A stretch of 64,000 nucleotides of DNA from Salvator merianae. Its lineage: Eukaryota; Chordata; Lepidosauria; Squamata; Teiidae. Made by a program: the position numbers and the translations under genes. Every line of letters starts with the position of its first letter. Positions within the stretch are counted from its first letter, which is position 1. The notes under the pieces are model-generated. The model worked only from the letters and a program-made list of their open reading frames with translations. It made no database searches and was not told where the DNA came from. Positions 39,270-54,889 of the stretch are shown here, piece after piece. The DNA is taken from contig QVOM02000034.1 of assembly GCA_003586115.2 (NCBI GenBank), forward strand, positions 133,469,598-133,533,597, written 5' to 3'.

Positions 39270-39690
39270 TTATCTGGGTACATTTTAATCCATATCCAAG
39301 CACAGTTATGGCACTCAAACTGCCTTGGTTACCCTGATGATGACTGTTACCACGAGAGGAACACAGTAAGCACAACCCCATAGGTTCTCCTTGATCTCTC
39401 AGTGGCTCTTGATACAACTGACTTTGGTATCCTTCTTGGGTGGTGGCAGAGACTGGGAGCTGAAGGTGGTACACTGTGATAGTTGTATCTTTATTTCCAA
39501 GAATAATACTAGAGAAGAATCATAGGAAATTTGTTTCAACAAACTGGGAATTAACCTCTAAACTTCGTTGGAATCAATTTTAACTCCCATACTTCTCAGC
39601 ATTTATATGAAGCCTCTTGGGAATGAACTGTTGTACTTATGTGAAGGTTCATTCTGCAGTCCAGTCAGGTACCACTGACTGATCCATGTC
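39270..39690 (+). mobile_element. L2-like LINE, reverse transcriptase palm fragment
   Basis: Across frame shifts one reads TALVTLM, then VLLDLSVALDTTDFGILLG (the A-F-D-T-x-D-H-x-x-L-L motif, with F and H altered), and further on SILTPILLSIYMKPLGNEL (the G-S-x-L-S-P-x-L-F-x-I-Y-M-x-P-L-G motif). These are RT motifs in the correct order on the plus strand. The copy is decayed and lacks a continuous frame. Confidence 0.7.
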
Positions 39691-40116
39691 ATTGATCCAT
39701 GAGCAAAACAGAGGGAACAAATAAAAAAATGTCAATATATCCCAGAACTTTACAGTTATAGGGCAAGTAGCAGTTATCTTGGGGAAAAGGGAATTGCTAA
39801 TATCCTCCACTGCCAATCTCATTCAGTCTAGAATACCCCTAACTAACTAAAAGTCACTGAAAGATCCAGGTGAATCCAAAAGGATTAGCTTTTCCTCTTT
39901 TTCTCCCAATGAGGAATGATGTAAAGCATCCCAGGCTGTTCCAGTTCTGGGACAGGATTTGTTACCTAATCACATATTACTTGTTAGAAGTTATTCAGTG
40001 TATGGTGTTTTATGAGTTTGCCCAATAATTGCACTGTTTGATACATGTAATAAGATCCATGGCACCAGAATGCTAGACAAAGTTTAAAAAATCAACTTTG
40101 AACTGGGATTTTACTA

Positions 40117-40263
<147 letters not shown>

Positions 40264-43200
40264 CTAAATGGAGAGAAAAAATCATGTTTCAGTAAAAGTA
40301 ACAACCACAACATGTAATACTTTATGAACTGCACAAGAACCTACAGGTAATCACTGCAGCCCAACAACTTGGCTATAACTCTGATGGGGAAAAATATATG
40401 AAGGAAAGAGAAGGTTGGCTCTCACTATTCTCAGCAGTGGTGCTACTGTACTGACTCCAAATGCTAGACCGAACTATGAAAACATAGAGCAAACTAGTCT
40501 ACCATTTAAGTTGCCTCTGAATAGGTCAATGTATGAAATTCACTCCCATTCATGTAGTTCAAGGCATCTTTTAGATCTTCCATTTAGGTATTACTTTTCC
40601 TAATCCAAATAATGAGAAAGTCCATTTCATGATATTTTTTCATTAATTATGCCATCTCTTACAATAGGTTGTATCTGGCTCTTCTGACTACCCTCTATCC
40701 ACTTAGATAACCTTTGATTTTGACTTTGTACCACCAAACTGTGATTGTGCTTCATTTTTTAATCCTTGACCACACCGCCCACGCAGCAGAGCTTTTCACT
40801 AGCCAAATTAGTCTTTGAAATATATTCCTCATAGATTAAATATTGCAAATCAAATGCCTGCACATTAGCTTAAAATTGAAGTAATGTTTAATGGTTTCCA
40901 AGACTATATTCTCTGATTCTAGGTTCTTGTTGTGCTTAACAGAATTAAGCTATCATCATATCTCTTCAAAAATGTTTATGTTTTGAGAAAGGTGCACATC
41001 ATTAGTCTTTTGTGCTCTAAATGTCAAAAAGCATACCATGCAGGATAGAGATCAGACTGGTAATCTGGACATCCAAGATGCAGTCGGCTTTTGGAAACAG
41101 CAATGTCCAAAGTGTGAATTCCAAACTCACAACGGAACACAAGGTTTTTTATCTTTCTTTCCTTATAGAATTAGATCTTTATGCATTTATTCCCTTTCTG
41201 AAAGTTTTCCCCGCTGAATATACTATTCTTTCGAAGTCTACTGTATGGTGCCAACAACATCACCAGGAAAACAAGATGCAACAAGTAGCCTGCTCACCCC
41301 TGCAACATTATTTCCCAATCTCAGCACTACAATGGAGATGAGAGGATTTTATCTCTTGCAGTTTCGTTCCTTGATATTGAATTGGGGAAATAAAATCTCC
41401 CCTGTGTACCTGCTGTTCACTTTTCATGGAGGAAACTTCTGTAAGTGAAAAACTGTATTCAGTATGAATACACTACCACTAGAAGTGCAAAAATGCTTGC
41501 AGAATTTATGAAAGTTTTCTCTTCCTATTCCCCAATACCAGCACTAGTAGTACAGGAAACAAGATACCAGAACTAAGAGTGAAGAATTGCTGAACTCCAT
41601 CCTCATCCTGCAGTGGAAGATAGTTTTCCCCTATCCAGATTGCAGTGTGTCATGGGAGGTAGAATATTACCTTTGGAATAAAATCCATCAAGCCAATTAA
41701 AGTCTAAAGCTACAAAAAGTTTACTGAAAGCAAGTGACATACAATGCAGAACCTGGAATTACACAGAGTGTAAAAAGCAAAGGAGAGGAGATGAATTTTA
41801 AGGAGAAAAGGTTAGGAGGTCACAAGGTACTGGAAGAACAAATTGCGGGTGCAAACAATTCCAGAGGACTTGGCATGCTCAGCCAAAAGGTATCCATGAG
41901 TAATGACCTACAATAATGAGAAAACTGAAGATAAGGATGGCATGATCTTTGAACATCTCAAAATGAAACAGTCTGCAAAGCCTCATACAGCAGCTGCTGA
42001 AGCCAATCTTCAAGCAGACCTTTGTTCTCAGTCTGTCTCCAAGTTACATTTACTTCAGCGGCACCCCAGAGTCTCCTCCTTGCCCGGAGTGTGGGTGGTT
42101 AAAACTCTGTTCATGCAACGAAAACCTCCTTCTAATTTTATTTTTGAAGCTCTCTTCTTGGTCTGAATTTGGACACCATTCCTTCCCCAACTCACTCTGT
42201 AAATTTGAGATTGTGATATTTGAGGGGCAGCCTGTCTGAACTGCTAGATCCCGTGGTGAAGAAAGTCAGAGAAAGTAGAGAGACAGCAATTTAATGATTA
42301 CTTCCAAGCTCTCTTTCCTCTCCATCAAAATACCTGAGTGCATGCATCATAAGGTTCAATTCAACACATAACCTGCAGGTACTCCATCAAACAGGACTTC
42401 AGGGAATATCAAGGGAAAAACAGGTTCAGAAAGCACTGTGAGTCATCGACTGGGACCAACAATTAATCTCATCACAAGCATGTACGTGCTGCTACCACAG
42501 CCTTGCTGTCAAAACCAGCAATGCAGAAATACAAAACATAAAATTGTAAAAATTTCAGATGAACTGCCGATTATTGGAAAAAGATGGGAGATATCAGACA
42601 GACAATCTGACAGCAATACAAAGATGGGTGCCTAGAGGTTTTCAGAAAGTGAGGGGAAAGGGGGAGTGGAAGATGCCAGTGACAAAGAGAGGAAATCTAT
42701 TACAATAGAACAGAAGTTGAATCAACAAATTTCTTAATTAAATTTGTTGAATGAGAATATTTATATCATGGCCACAAAATGAGATTTCAATGAGATTTGC
42801 ACCTTGGTAAAAGGCACATGGAAAAATATTTGTAGACAGGGGAGAACAGAGAGTTCGTAGCGAAAGTCTTGTAGTAATAATCTGGTCTGTCCAGTTTTAT
42901 ATTTGTTAATTAAGATGTCTAAGTCAGAAGGAAAATTAAGGGAGACTCATCATTCCAGGCTGCACTGGGCCAGTACAGCACCTAAACTGGTTGGGAGCCA
43001 AAAATCTCTCATTCCATCTCAATTCACAACATCACATTTCAGTATAGTAAGCACATGTCAGAAGCATTACATTAAGTGGACCTCAAAGACAGCTTGGGGT
43101 AGTTTTAGAGAATTTTGTTGAGGAATCCAAGCATATGAATGCAGTGAATGAACTGGGAAGAAAAAACATGCTACAAACTTTTGAGAAATAGGAAGATCGT

Positions 43201-44297
43201 GACGAGGTATGGTTTATCTATTACTGAAATTAATAAGCTTCTAGACATATGTTTAAAATCAGCATCTTTCACTTCAATGGCACCTTCTATAGGCAAACAA
43301 GAGGATAAGCAGTGAGAAATCAGCATGCTCCTCTGTTGGCCATGTGCTGCGTGATACAAAAAGGGCATGTATCAGTCAGAACTTCAGCTACTTGATAATT
43401 ACAATATAGAGAATATGGACTAATTTTTCTGAGATTTAAATAAGGGGGCAATGAACAACAGAAACTGAAAGAAGATAGTTGGTTACCTTTTCTTGATACT
43501 GAGATTTGGTAGAAAAATTGAAGCTTTTAAACTAGATGGTACAGAAAAGCAGCCAGGAAAGATTTATTATTGAATAAAAGAATCCTTTGGAAAGGGGTAA
43601 GAATTTCACAGGTACAAATGTTATAAACAGGGCCATAATGACTTCTTCAGAGGGATATCTGAAAAATGACAGAGGACCTAATGGAGATAAATGGGAGCCA
43701 AGCATTCTTTAGAAAGCGGAGTAAAATCAGATATAAGAAGGGATTACTCAAGAAAGCTGAGGAATCAATTCTAAGATCACAATGGGCTGCTTGATGACAT
43801 CATTATGAATCCAATGCAGCCTCACCTCCTCCCAGCTGCAAAGCAGTCTAGAAGTAAAAGCAAAGGAAGTATGAAGAGCAGTGGAGGCAGCTGAGTGCTG
43901 CCTGTGATCTCCACCAGCACTCACCATGGCTTCATAGAGAGCTGAGTTTAAGAGATGCAGGCCCTTGCAGACCCAGCCTACTTTGTCATTTTTCTTTTGC
44001 TGCAAACAGTGTAATAACCTGTTTTATGCGTAACCCTACCGATTAATATCAAGAGTATTAATAGCAAATAAATAGTTGTGATCCTAAAATTCACTTGATA
44101 GCTCGCTGCAACTATCAAGCCTTCCAGGACTTGAATTCCACTTGCTGAGAGCCCACACAAGGAATTGAAATATGCAGTTGAAATCAATTGTAAGTTTTAA
44201 AATCAGAGTAAACTAATACCTAACTATTGCAGCTGAAGTTTTCCAAATAACTGCTAAGCAGCTTCCCATGCAAGATAGTTTCAATAATAGTATTTTA
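40264..44297. other. COP1 intron 4, unclassified stretch
   Basis: About 4 kb without a recognised gene or repeat. Frames at 41021-41341 and 41903-42166 have no recognisable domain. 42000-43980 is somewhat purine-rich on the plus strand. Confidence 0.5.
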
Positions 44298-44666
44298 GGG
44301 CTTTTTCACACATGATAATAGAGTGTGTCAGGAATGCTCACTAGTCAAGTGCTTCCACATTTCACAGACGCCCTGGCAATCGGGAGCAGACTACAGCAGC
44401 TCCTGCTGCAGAGCACAAAATCATGCTCCACAGCTGTACCAGGTGTGAACACAGAGCAACGTGAAGTTGCCAGTCTCCATGGCAGCAGCCAGAAGTTTCC
44501 CGGTTGCTGTCATGGCACAGGATGACAGCATTCACACTAATGCTGATATCCTGCTGCCAGTCTGTTGTACAGCCTTGCAGTATGAACAGTCTCTGCGCTG
44601 CAAGGTCTGTTCCACCATGGAAGAGGATAATTATCCTGTTTTATTGTGGAAAGTGTGAATAGGCCC
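44298..44666 (-). mobile_element. Second copy of the multi-hairpin foldback family
   Basis: 369 bp flanked by TTA on both sides (44295-44297 and 44667-44669). Read on the minus strand, it follows 13775-14796 in order: GGGCCTATTCACACTTTCCAC, a palindrome remnant ggataattatcc, GTGGAACAGACC, a ctgcaagg hairpin, CATGACAGCAACCGG (CATGACAGCAGCCGG in the other copy), GCTGCCATGG-GACTG, and the terminal GCACTTG-CTAG-AGCATTC-TGA hairpin, ending in GCCC. It lacks the middle of the larger copy (about 14000-14700). The hairpin arms are eroded, so this insertion looks older. Confidence 0.75.
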
Positions 44667-46303
44667 TTAGACTTAAGAGTTGTAACTCAGATGTAAATAA
44701 ACATTTGAGCTGGAACATTTAGTGAGTTCTTTATTTTACAGAAGGGAAAAAAGCTGTACATTGAGACTCTTTAGTGATAGTTAGGAATTCTGAACCTCTC
44801 TGCCTAATAGGGCTTATGAAGCTGAGCAGAATAACTTCCCTGCAAACAATTGCCAATGCTATTTATTAAAGGCACTTCAGATCTCAACCTGGTTATAAGA
44901 AGACTATTTTAGATAGCAACCTTTATCCCAACGTACCAAAATTTCCTAATCCAACTTCAGACCCACACAAAATACTTCTCAGCTCCTAAGCCAGGACCTT
45001 TCTGATTGACAGTTAGCTTTTGCTTTTTTTAAGGACAGCTATTTGCTCTATTCCTAAACCACTCTCTATGGAAATTGTTGGTAGATGTTAACAGTGCTTT
45101 CCTAGGCATCAGTAGGAGAAAACCTACTAAATCCATGGACTAGTGTCCGCTACATTCATGGCGAGTATGTAACTGAGGGAATACGTTGTACAATTACTAG
45201 AAGGCTGCACTGTAGTAATATGCTTGGGGGGCTGAAAAGATTAGTCTGCCCTATCTTAATACAATTTAGCCTTCAAATGTAGTTAATAAAGTAACTGTAA
45301 AATTAAGTTTTAATCCAACAAGATGAGGAAGCCCACTTGACTTGCAACTGCCAAATGAACAACAGAATCACATGTGCCAGGATGGCTTTTTCCTTAGTTA
45401 TGTGGTATTCCAAATGTTCAGAAGAATTGCTAGACATGAACCTAAGCAGACATTTGTCTAGGCAGAAAACACTGCTTAACAAGGGGGTATCAATAATTTT
45501 CACTGACTCTTCAATTTCAGCTACAGCTCCCCACGTTTTGACATTCTGAAGGTTTCGCTAGTTCTCAGGAGCAGCTTGATGGGACACAGTAAGATGAGCT
45601 ACATTTGGTGAACCAGAAACATCAAAGTCAGTAATATAATACTGTCTGTGGTTATTTTGTTTCAATCCTTGGCATTCTACAGTAAAAATATTTATTCAAA
45701 TTCCAGTAGCAATTTTGGAATTGAAACTTGCTCAGAGCTATAATTCCCATTTAGAATAAAATGTACGGCCCTATTTCCAAGCATAAGATTTAATACTAAA
45801 ATATTGTAAACTGTTCCCTTAGGGAGAAATAGCTCAGCCAAAAGACAACAGAATTTGGCATTTTCTGTCTGACTATATATGCCATATGATTGCTCTCTGT
45901 GGCTAAAACTAAGCAGCATTTGGTCTAAAAGTACTAACAAGAGCAATTTAATAGTTTTGAAAGATAATAGTTCAGTGTTTTATTTTGTTTTTTATCAGAC
46001 ATCAAATAAACATTAAAGATAGTAACAGCAGCCTATGTTCAATTAAGGTCAAATGCTTGCAGACAGAAGCCACCTGACCTATGTAGCCATCAGTAAGTAC
46101 ATACTTCCAGCCCTACTCTCATATTATAAAAAGATTTATAATGTGCTGAACAGAAATGTGAAGCCATTTCAACCCAAGAGAAGTGAGTTATGTCAATGAT
46201 AAGATTGCCTCCAGACAGCACTTTAACCCATTCTTTAGCAATATTCTGGAGTAACTTACTTCTGGAATTATCACTTGACCAAGACAACAGAGTAACAGAA
46301 TAA

Positions 46304-46690
46304 GGTAAGCGCAGGCACTTACCAGTCTGGCCACTTATTCCCGGAATGGTGCAACACGTACATCTGGGTATTTTGACAGTGCAAAATCCTGGGAATGTAC
46401 AATTGTCACCCCCACACATGAACGGCTGCCATTTTTGGCCTGACAGGGCCCCACACATGTGCAGTGGCCATTTCCAAGATGGCAGATCATGCAAGCAGGC
46501 TTCCAGACAAGATATGTCACCTCACTTTACAGGGAAAACCTAGGTTGGGAGTTGATTTTCCCCTAATCATGGTATTGCAGAATTTCATTCCTATATCCCA
46601 GGGCTATGCTTGGATTACCACGGATATGCATGGCAATCCCAACATAACGCCAGAATAATCCTGGGTTTTACAACCTGTCTGGATGCAGCC
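46304..46690 (-). mobile_element. Possible Harbinger-like foldback element, decayed
   Basis: TAA flanks at 46301-46303 and 46691-46693. The right end read in reverse is GGCTGCATCCAGACAGG, similar to the GGCTGCACTGAGACG end at 25951. Inside, aaaacctaggttggga (near 46543) pairs with reversed right sequence aaaacccaggattatt and gttgggattgccatg. The left end is poorly matched, so the boundaries are tentative. Confidence 0.4.
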
Positions 46691-46693
46691 TAA

Positions 46694-49763
<3,070 letters not shown>

Positions 49764-50044
49764 TCAGGTACACAATTTATCTCATAATAGGTTTACTAGA
49801 AAATCAGTCCTCACTAAGTATCAAAATAACTGACTCTTTCAACATCTCAGCTTTATTCATCTGACAAGTCTTTGTTCATATGACAATTACTTTGCTTTCA
49901 GTTTGTCTTTTTTATTTATATAGGACTACCAAATACATAATTTAAGTATCTATACATTTCTAATAAAAGTACTTCTTTGTGGAATAAAGTGTTCAATAAT
50001 TCACTTTATATTATATAAAATATTAAAAAAAATAAAAAAAACAA

Positions 50045-50731
50045 AATACCATCAATGAATGGAAAAGCACTACAGGATAAACAATATGACACTGGAAGGT
50101 GAGCTCCCCAGGTCAGAAGGTATCCAAAATATTACTAGGGAAGAGCAGAGGGTAAGTAGCTCCAGAAAGAGTGAAGCAGCTGGGCCAAAGCCAAAAGGAC
50201 GCTCTGATGTGGATGTGTCTGGTGGGGAAAGGAAAATCCAATGCTGTAAAGAACAATATTGCATAGGAATCTGCAATGTAAGATCTATGAACCAAAGTAA
50301 GCTTGATGTGGTTAAGCACGAGATGGCAAGATTAAACATTTACATCTTGAGAGTCAGTGAACTAAAATGGATAGGAAAGGGTGAATTTAACTCAGATTAT
50401 CATTATATCTACTACTATGGATAAGAATCCGTTAAAAGGAATGGAGTAACCCTCATAGTCAATAAAAGAGTGAAAAGAGCAGTACTGGAGTACAACCTCA
50501 AAAATTACAAAATGATCTCTATTCAAATCCAAAGCAAACTGCGCAGCTTCACAGTCTATGCCCCAAAGAGGCTGAAGTTGGCCAGTTTTGTGAAGACCTA
50601 CACCACCTTCTAGGACTAGCACCAAAAAAAGTCACTTCCATCGTAAAAGATTGGAATTCTAAAGTAGGAAATCAAAAGGTAACTGGAATAATAGGTAAGT
50701 TGGGCCTTGAGTACAAAATGAAGTAGGGCAA
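50045..50731 (+). mobile_element. BovB (RTE) LINE, 5' segment with endonuclease start
   Basis: Begins with BovB 5' sequence (tgagctccccaggtcagaag, then gctgggccaaagccaaaagg). It then enters the endonuclease domain with CNVRSMNQSKLDVVKHEMAR and SELKWIGKGEFNSD. The frame is intact from 50059 to 50424, then broken. It stops at the 17-bp repeat 50715-50731, where an L1 has inserted. The element resumes at 52321. Plus strand, opposite to COP1. Confidence 0.9.
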
Positions 50732-50895
50732 CCCCTGTAGCTATCCAGGATTTTGTGAAATATCGCCATTCTCAAGATCTGGGGATCCGGCCATTTACGC
50801 AATTTGAATTTTTTTTGGATAGCTGCCCAAGCCATGCTAGGGGTCTGTTATCCAAAATGTACAGAATTCTTATTTCTGCTCAGGGAAATGTGGGT
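50732..50895 (+). mobile_element. L1 insertion in BovB, part 1
   Basis: Reads IQDFVKYRHSQDLGIRPFTQ then LLSKMYRILIS, matching L1-clade ORF2 sequence preceding the C-terminal domain. Together with 51492-52320 it is one 5'-truncated L1 inserted into BovB with a target-site duplication. Confidence 0.65.
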
Positions 50896-51491
50896 CTATG
50901 ATTCAAATCACCCTCACCCAGTGCATGTAGAAGGCCCAACCACCTGCTGAGGCAGGAGGTCTGAAGGGACTAGCATGTTTCTGTCTCAGTTCCTCCTCAC
51001 TCTGGCAGACCACGCACACAGGAAAGAGGTGGAAGTTGGCCTGGCGAGAGGCATATAAAGGAGTGATATAGTGACCTGAGAACATGTCCTTTGAAAATTG
51101 TTTGAGGGAACTAAGGATGTACAGACTGGAGAAGAGAAGACCAGGGAGACACATTATATCAGTATTCAGGCAGAAAGAAAAAGTAGTGAATGGAGGTTTG
51201 AGCACTAGGGCAAGATCTATACAGCCACACTGGACCACATCAAAAGGATGTGAGGACTGCAGAGGTTGTCTTTCTCGAGTTTCAGATGCAAATACATAAA
51301 ACTGGAAGGTCAAGAAGTTAGTCCTATCTGCCAGTTCCAACACAAGGCAGTCAAAAGCAGTCAAGAAGCCATTTTCAGACACTGTTATTGTTTTGGTATA
51401 TTCATTTTATATTGGTTTTTAATGCTGTAACCTACCCTGAGGCCTTTGGGTATAGGGTGGGATAAAAATGCAAATAGTAAATAGTAGTAAA
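50896..51491 (+). mobile_element. Inner retroposon inside the L1
   Basis: This interval separates two L1 pieces that would otherwise adjoin. It contains a CR1-like segment ELRMYRLEKRRPGRHIISVF (near 51100) and ends with the reptile retroposon tail gtaacctaccctgaggcc, gggtatagggtggga and a-rich agtaaatagtagtaa. Possible short flanking repeat aaatca (50905-50910 and 51490-51495). The 159-codon reverse frame at 50903-51382 is antisense to this element and not a gene. Confidence 0.55.
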
Positions 51492-52320
51492 ATCAATTTG
51501 GGAGGATGATCTAAATCTTCCCTTTTCTGAGGAGGAACGGTCTCAAGCACTATCCTCCTTTTTTTCTTCACTCCAATCCCAGAGGGAGGGGGAGTTGCCA
51601 TTAAGAGTGGTATATTGGTAGTATTGTACTCCTATTTTGCTTCATCATATGGTTCAGAACATTCCCCCTAGGTGTTGGCATGGTTGCCCTAACCTGGACA
51701 CTAACATGCATTTGTGATGGGAGTGTCCATGCCATTTCAAATTTTGGGGTCCAGGCCCAAGACATTTTGTCAAAGATTTTCCAAACAAGTATAACTGTTA
51801 ACACCTGGTTTAGTTTTATTATTAATCTTTAAAGGCACTCACAAACTACTAAAACATAAGGATCTAGTTAAAGTTCTACTAACCACAGTAAAGGTTAAGA
51901 CTGCGCACAAATGGAAGAAGGTTTCAGAGCTATCTCATGCGGCTTGGCTGTCTAGAGTGTGGGACACTGCCACAAATGATTTCCTCATTAATGGACAGTC
52001 AAAGATGCAAGGATCTGACACAACATATAACTTCATGGAGAAATGGTCACCACTTTTCCAAGCTGCTCAGCCAGACCCCACTCTCTGATTAAACAGTTTT
52101 TATCTATCATTTTTTTTGAATATTCAGCTGACCAAGTACTTACCACGTCTGCATTTTCCAGATCAAGTATCGCATAAACATTGTTGTACTTAGAGCCTGT
52201 CTGCTTCTAAATGTGCATCCACTGCTTATTTGTTGTTTCTATTTGATGTTTATGACTATCTGTTGATGATTATTGCTTTATTTCAAATGTTTAAATGAAA
52301 TGTAATAATAATTATTCAAA
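51492..52320 (+). mobile_element. L1 insertion in BovB, part 2 (ORF2 C-terminus and tail)
   Basis: Reads WEDDLNLPFSEEERSQALSS, then a C-terminal knuckle region CWHGCPNLDTNMHL and WECPCHFKFWG (one in-frame stop). Later it has FMEKWSPLFQAAQ-like sequence with frameshifts (near 52036). It ends in aataataattattcaaa immediately before the second target-site copy at 52321. Confidence 0.75.
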
Positions 52321-53935
52321 AAAATGAAGCAGGGCAAAATCTAGTAGAGTTTTCTCAAGATCATAGCAAACATGCTTTTCCAACAGCCCAAAAGGAGACA
52401 TTACCAGGAGGTCAATATCAAAATCAGATTGATTATATACTTTGCAGCTAAAGATGGAGAAGCTGTATATAGTCAGCAAAAACAAGACCTGGAGCTGATT
52501 GTGGCTCAGATCATGTATTTCTTATTGCAAAATTCAGTCATAAATTGAAGTAAGGAAAATCACTAGACCATACAGGTATGACCTAAATAATATCCCTTAT
52601 GAACATGAAATAGAAGTGATTAATAGATTTAAGGGATTAAATCTGGTAGAACTATGGACAGAGGTTTGTAACATTGTACAGGAGGCAGCAACAAAAGACA
52701 TCCCAAAGAAAAAAAGGAGAAAGAAAGCAAAATTGCTGTCTAAGGAGGCTTTGCAAATAGCTGAGGAAGGAAGGAAAGCAAAAGGCAAGGGAAGGATGGA
52801 AAGATATACTCATCTGAATGAATGTTTCCAGAAGATAGCAACGACAGATAAGAAAGCCTTCTTAAAGGTTGTAATGCAAAGATGAGAAGAGAAAAGAATA
52901 GGAAAAACAAGAGATCTCTTCAAGAAAATTGAAAATATCAAGGGAACATTTCATGCACAAATGAGCTTGAAATGGCCTACAGAAGTAGAAGAGATTTTTT
53001 AAAAGGTGGCAAGAATACACAGAAGCAACAGTTAGAACCGAACATGGAACAACTGATTGGTTCAAGACTTGGAACGGAGTATGCAAGGCTGCAGATTGTC
53101 ACCCTATTTATTTAACTAATATGCAGAATACAACAGGCAAAATGCTAGGTTGGGTGAATCAAAAGCTGGAATTAAGATTTCTGGGAGAAATATCAACAAC
53201 CTCAGATATACAGACACTCTGCTAGCAGAAAATTAAGAAAAATTAAGATGCGTCTTGATAAGGGTGAAAGAGGAGAGTTCAAAAGCTGGCTTGAAGCTCA
53301 ACATTAAAAACACTCAGATCATGGCAACTGGTCCCATCACTTCCTGGCAAACAGAAGGGAAAGAAATGGAAGCAATGTCAAGTTTTATTTTCTTGGGCTC
53401 AAAGATCACTACAGACTGTGACTGCAGTCATGAAACCTTTTAGAAGATGCTTGCTTCTTGGAAGGAGAGTTATGGCAAACCTTGCCAACAAAGGTTTGCC
53501 TAGTCAAAGCTATGGTTTTCCAGTAGTAATGTATGAGAGTTGGACCTTAAGAAACGCTGAGTGCCAAAGAACCAACGTTTTTGAACTGTGGTGCTGGAGA
53601 ATACTTTTAAGAGTACCTTGGACAGCAAGCAGAACAAATCAGTCAATACTCAAGGAAATCAACTCTGACTGTTCATTGGAAGAAAAAACATTGAAGCTGA
53701 AGTTCAAATACTTTGGCCACATAATGAGAAAACAGAAGTCACTGGAAGAGACCCTGATGCTGGGAAAGACTGGAAACAAAAGACTGGGTTCAGCAAAGAT
53801 GAGATGGATAGATACTGTCAAAGAAGCAACGAGTATGAGCTTGGGCAGACTTCAGGAGGCAGTAGAGGACAGAGAGGCTTTATGCGCTATGATCCATGGG
53901 GACACAAAGAGTCAGACACGATAATAACAAAGGCA
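52321..53935 (+). mobile_element. BovB (RTE) LINE, 3' segment, RT palm deleted
   Basis: Resumes the BovB endonuclease frame after the L1: NQIDYILC, SAKTRPGADCGSDH (52470-52520). Then VTNRF-like KGLNLVELWTEVCNIVQEAA and QIAEEGRKAKGKGRMERYTH follow. Near 53015-53030 the protein jumps from WQEYTE to ATVRTEHGTTDWF, so about 500 nt including the first catalytic Asp motif of the RT are missing. The YADD box is also lost (NNLRYTDTLL, near 53200). The C-terminal half is well preserved (FELWCWRILLRVPWTASRTN, YFGHIMRK) and ends at 53924 with KSQTR followed by a short 3' end. Confidence 0.92.
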
Positions 53936-54234
53936 TGCAGACCATGCTTGCTAATATCTTTGGGCTGATTTTGTGAATCAATGACACATTCCAAAGATTC
54001 AGCCACATGCAATTCAGTTGCATAACTGAAAAAATGGATAAAAATGTTCCAAAGAATTTTCAGCTGCCTTCCATGACCTTAGACATTTTGTTTGCTTGTC
54101 CTAATTTAGTAAACAAACTGTTTAAAAGCATACTAAATGTTACATCATGCAAAATAGTACAAAAAGTTTCTCGAGCCAAAAAGTGACCGAAACAAAACAT
54201 TTAACTAAGAAATAATTCAAGCACAGTAACATGA

Positions 54235-54445
54235 GCTAAGGGAGGGTCTGTAGCTCACTGATAATGCCCAGCAGCCTGAAAAGCAAAGGACTGCTGGTTT
54301 GATCCCCAGGCTGTCCCCTGAAGTAGGCAATGGCAAACCATTTCTGTATCTCTGCCAAGAAAACTGCATAGAGGAGTCCATGCAGTCAAATCAGAAGTCA
54401 GACATGACTCCATGGTACCAAACAGCAACAACAAGAGCTAATGTA
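54235..54445 (+). mobile_element. tRNA-derived SINE with BovB-type tail
   Basis: The head reads gggtctgtagctcactgata (A-box-like tagctcactga) and ggactgctggtttgatcccc (B box ggtttgatccc). The tail is tggcaaaccatttctgtat, ctgccaagaaaactgcat, agtcagacatgactccatgg, then accaaacagcaacaacaag. The gtcagacatgactc...caacaa end is the BovB/RTE 3' end that drives SINE mobilisation (family knowledge). It lies 300 bp downstream of the BovB copy, same strand. Confidence 0.8.
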
Positions 54446-54889
54446 AATCTCATCCTAAGTACTTTTAAGCAAGTTTGTTTTTAGTCGCAGCCCAACTTAA
54501 AAGAGAAATATTTACCTCTATTTTTGGAAAACATACAAATAAGGGAGTTTTGTTTTTTTTTTAAAAAAAGAGTCTGCACTAATTCTCAAGCCCAGCCTTC
54601 CTCAGTGGTATTTCAGGCTGTACCTTGTACTAAGAGATCAGCAGCTCCTAAGAAAATAATTTCCATCCTCATTCCCATAATGGAAAAAAGAGCACTCTGA
54701 TCTTCGCACCACATTTTTTGCTGGCAGAGGTTAAGAAACATGGAATGGCTACTGACTTGCCACAGAAGTTAATGAATGGGAATCCCCCTTCTGAAACAGT
54801 CCCTTTATTTAGCATTTAGGCATTAGGATTTTAGTCTGCTTTAATATTATTTGATTCTTAGACACTGAAGTTTTCTTTTTCTCCTATTG

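Noticed and set aside
50903..51382. 159-codon minus-strand open frame
   Set aside because: It is antisense to a retroposon nested in L1 and BovB. The sense strand explains the sequence.
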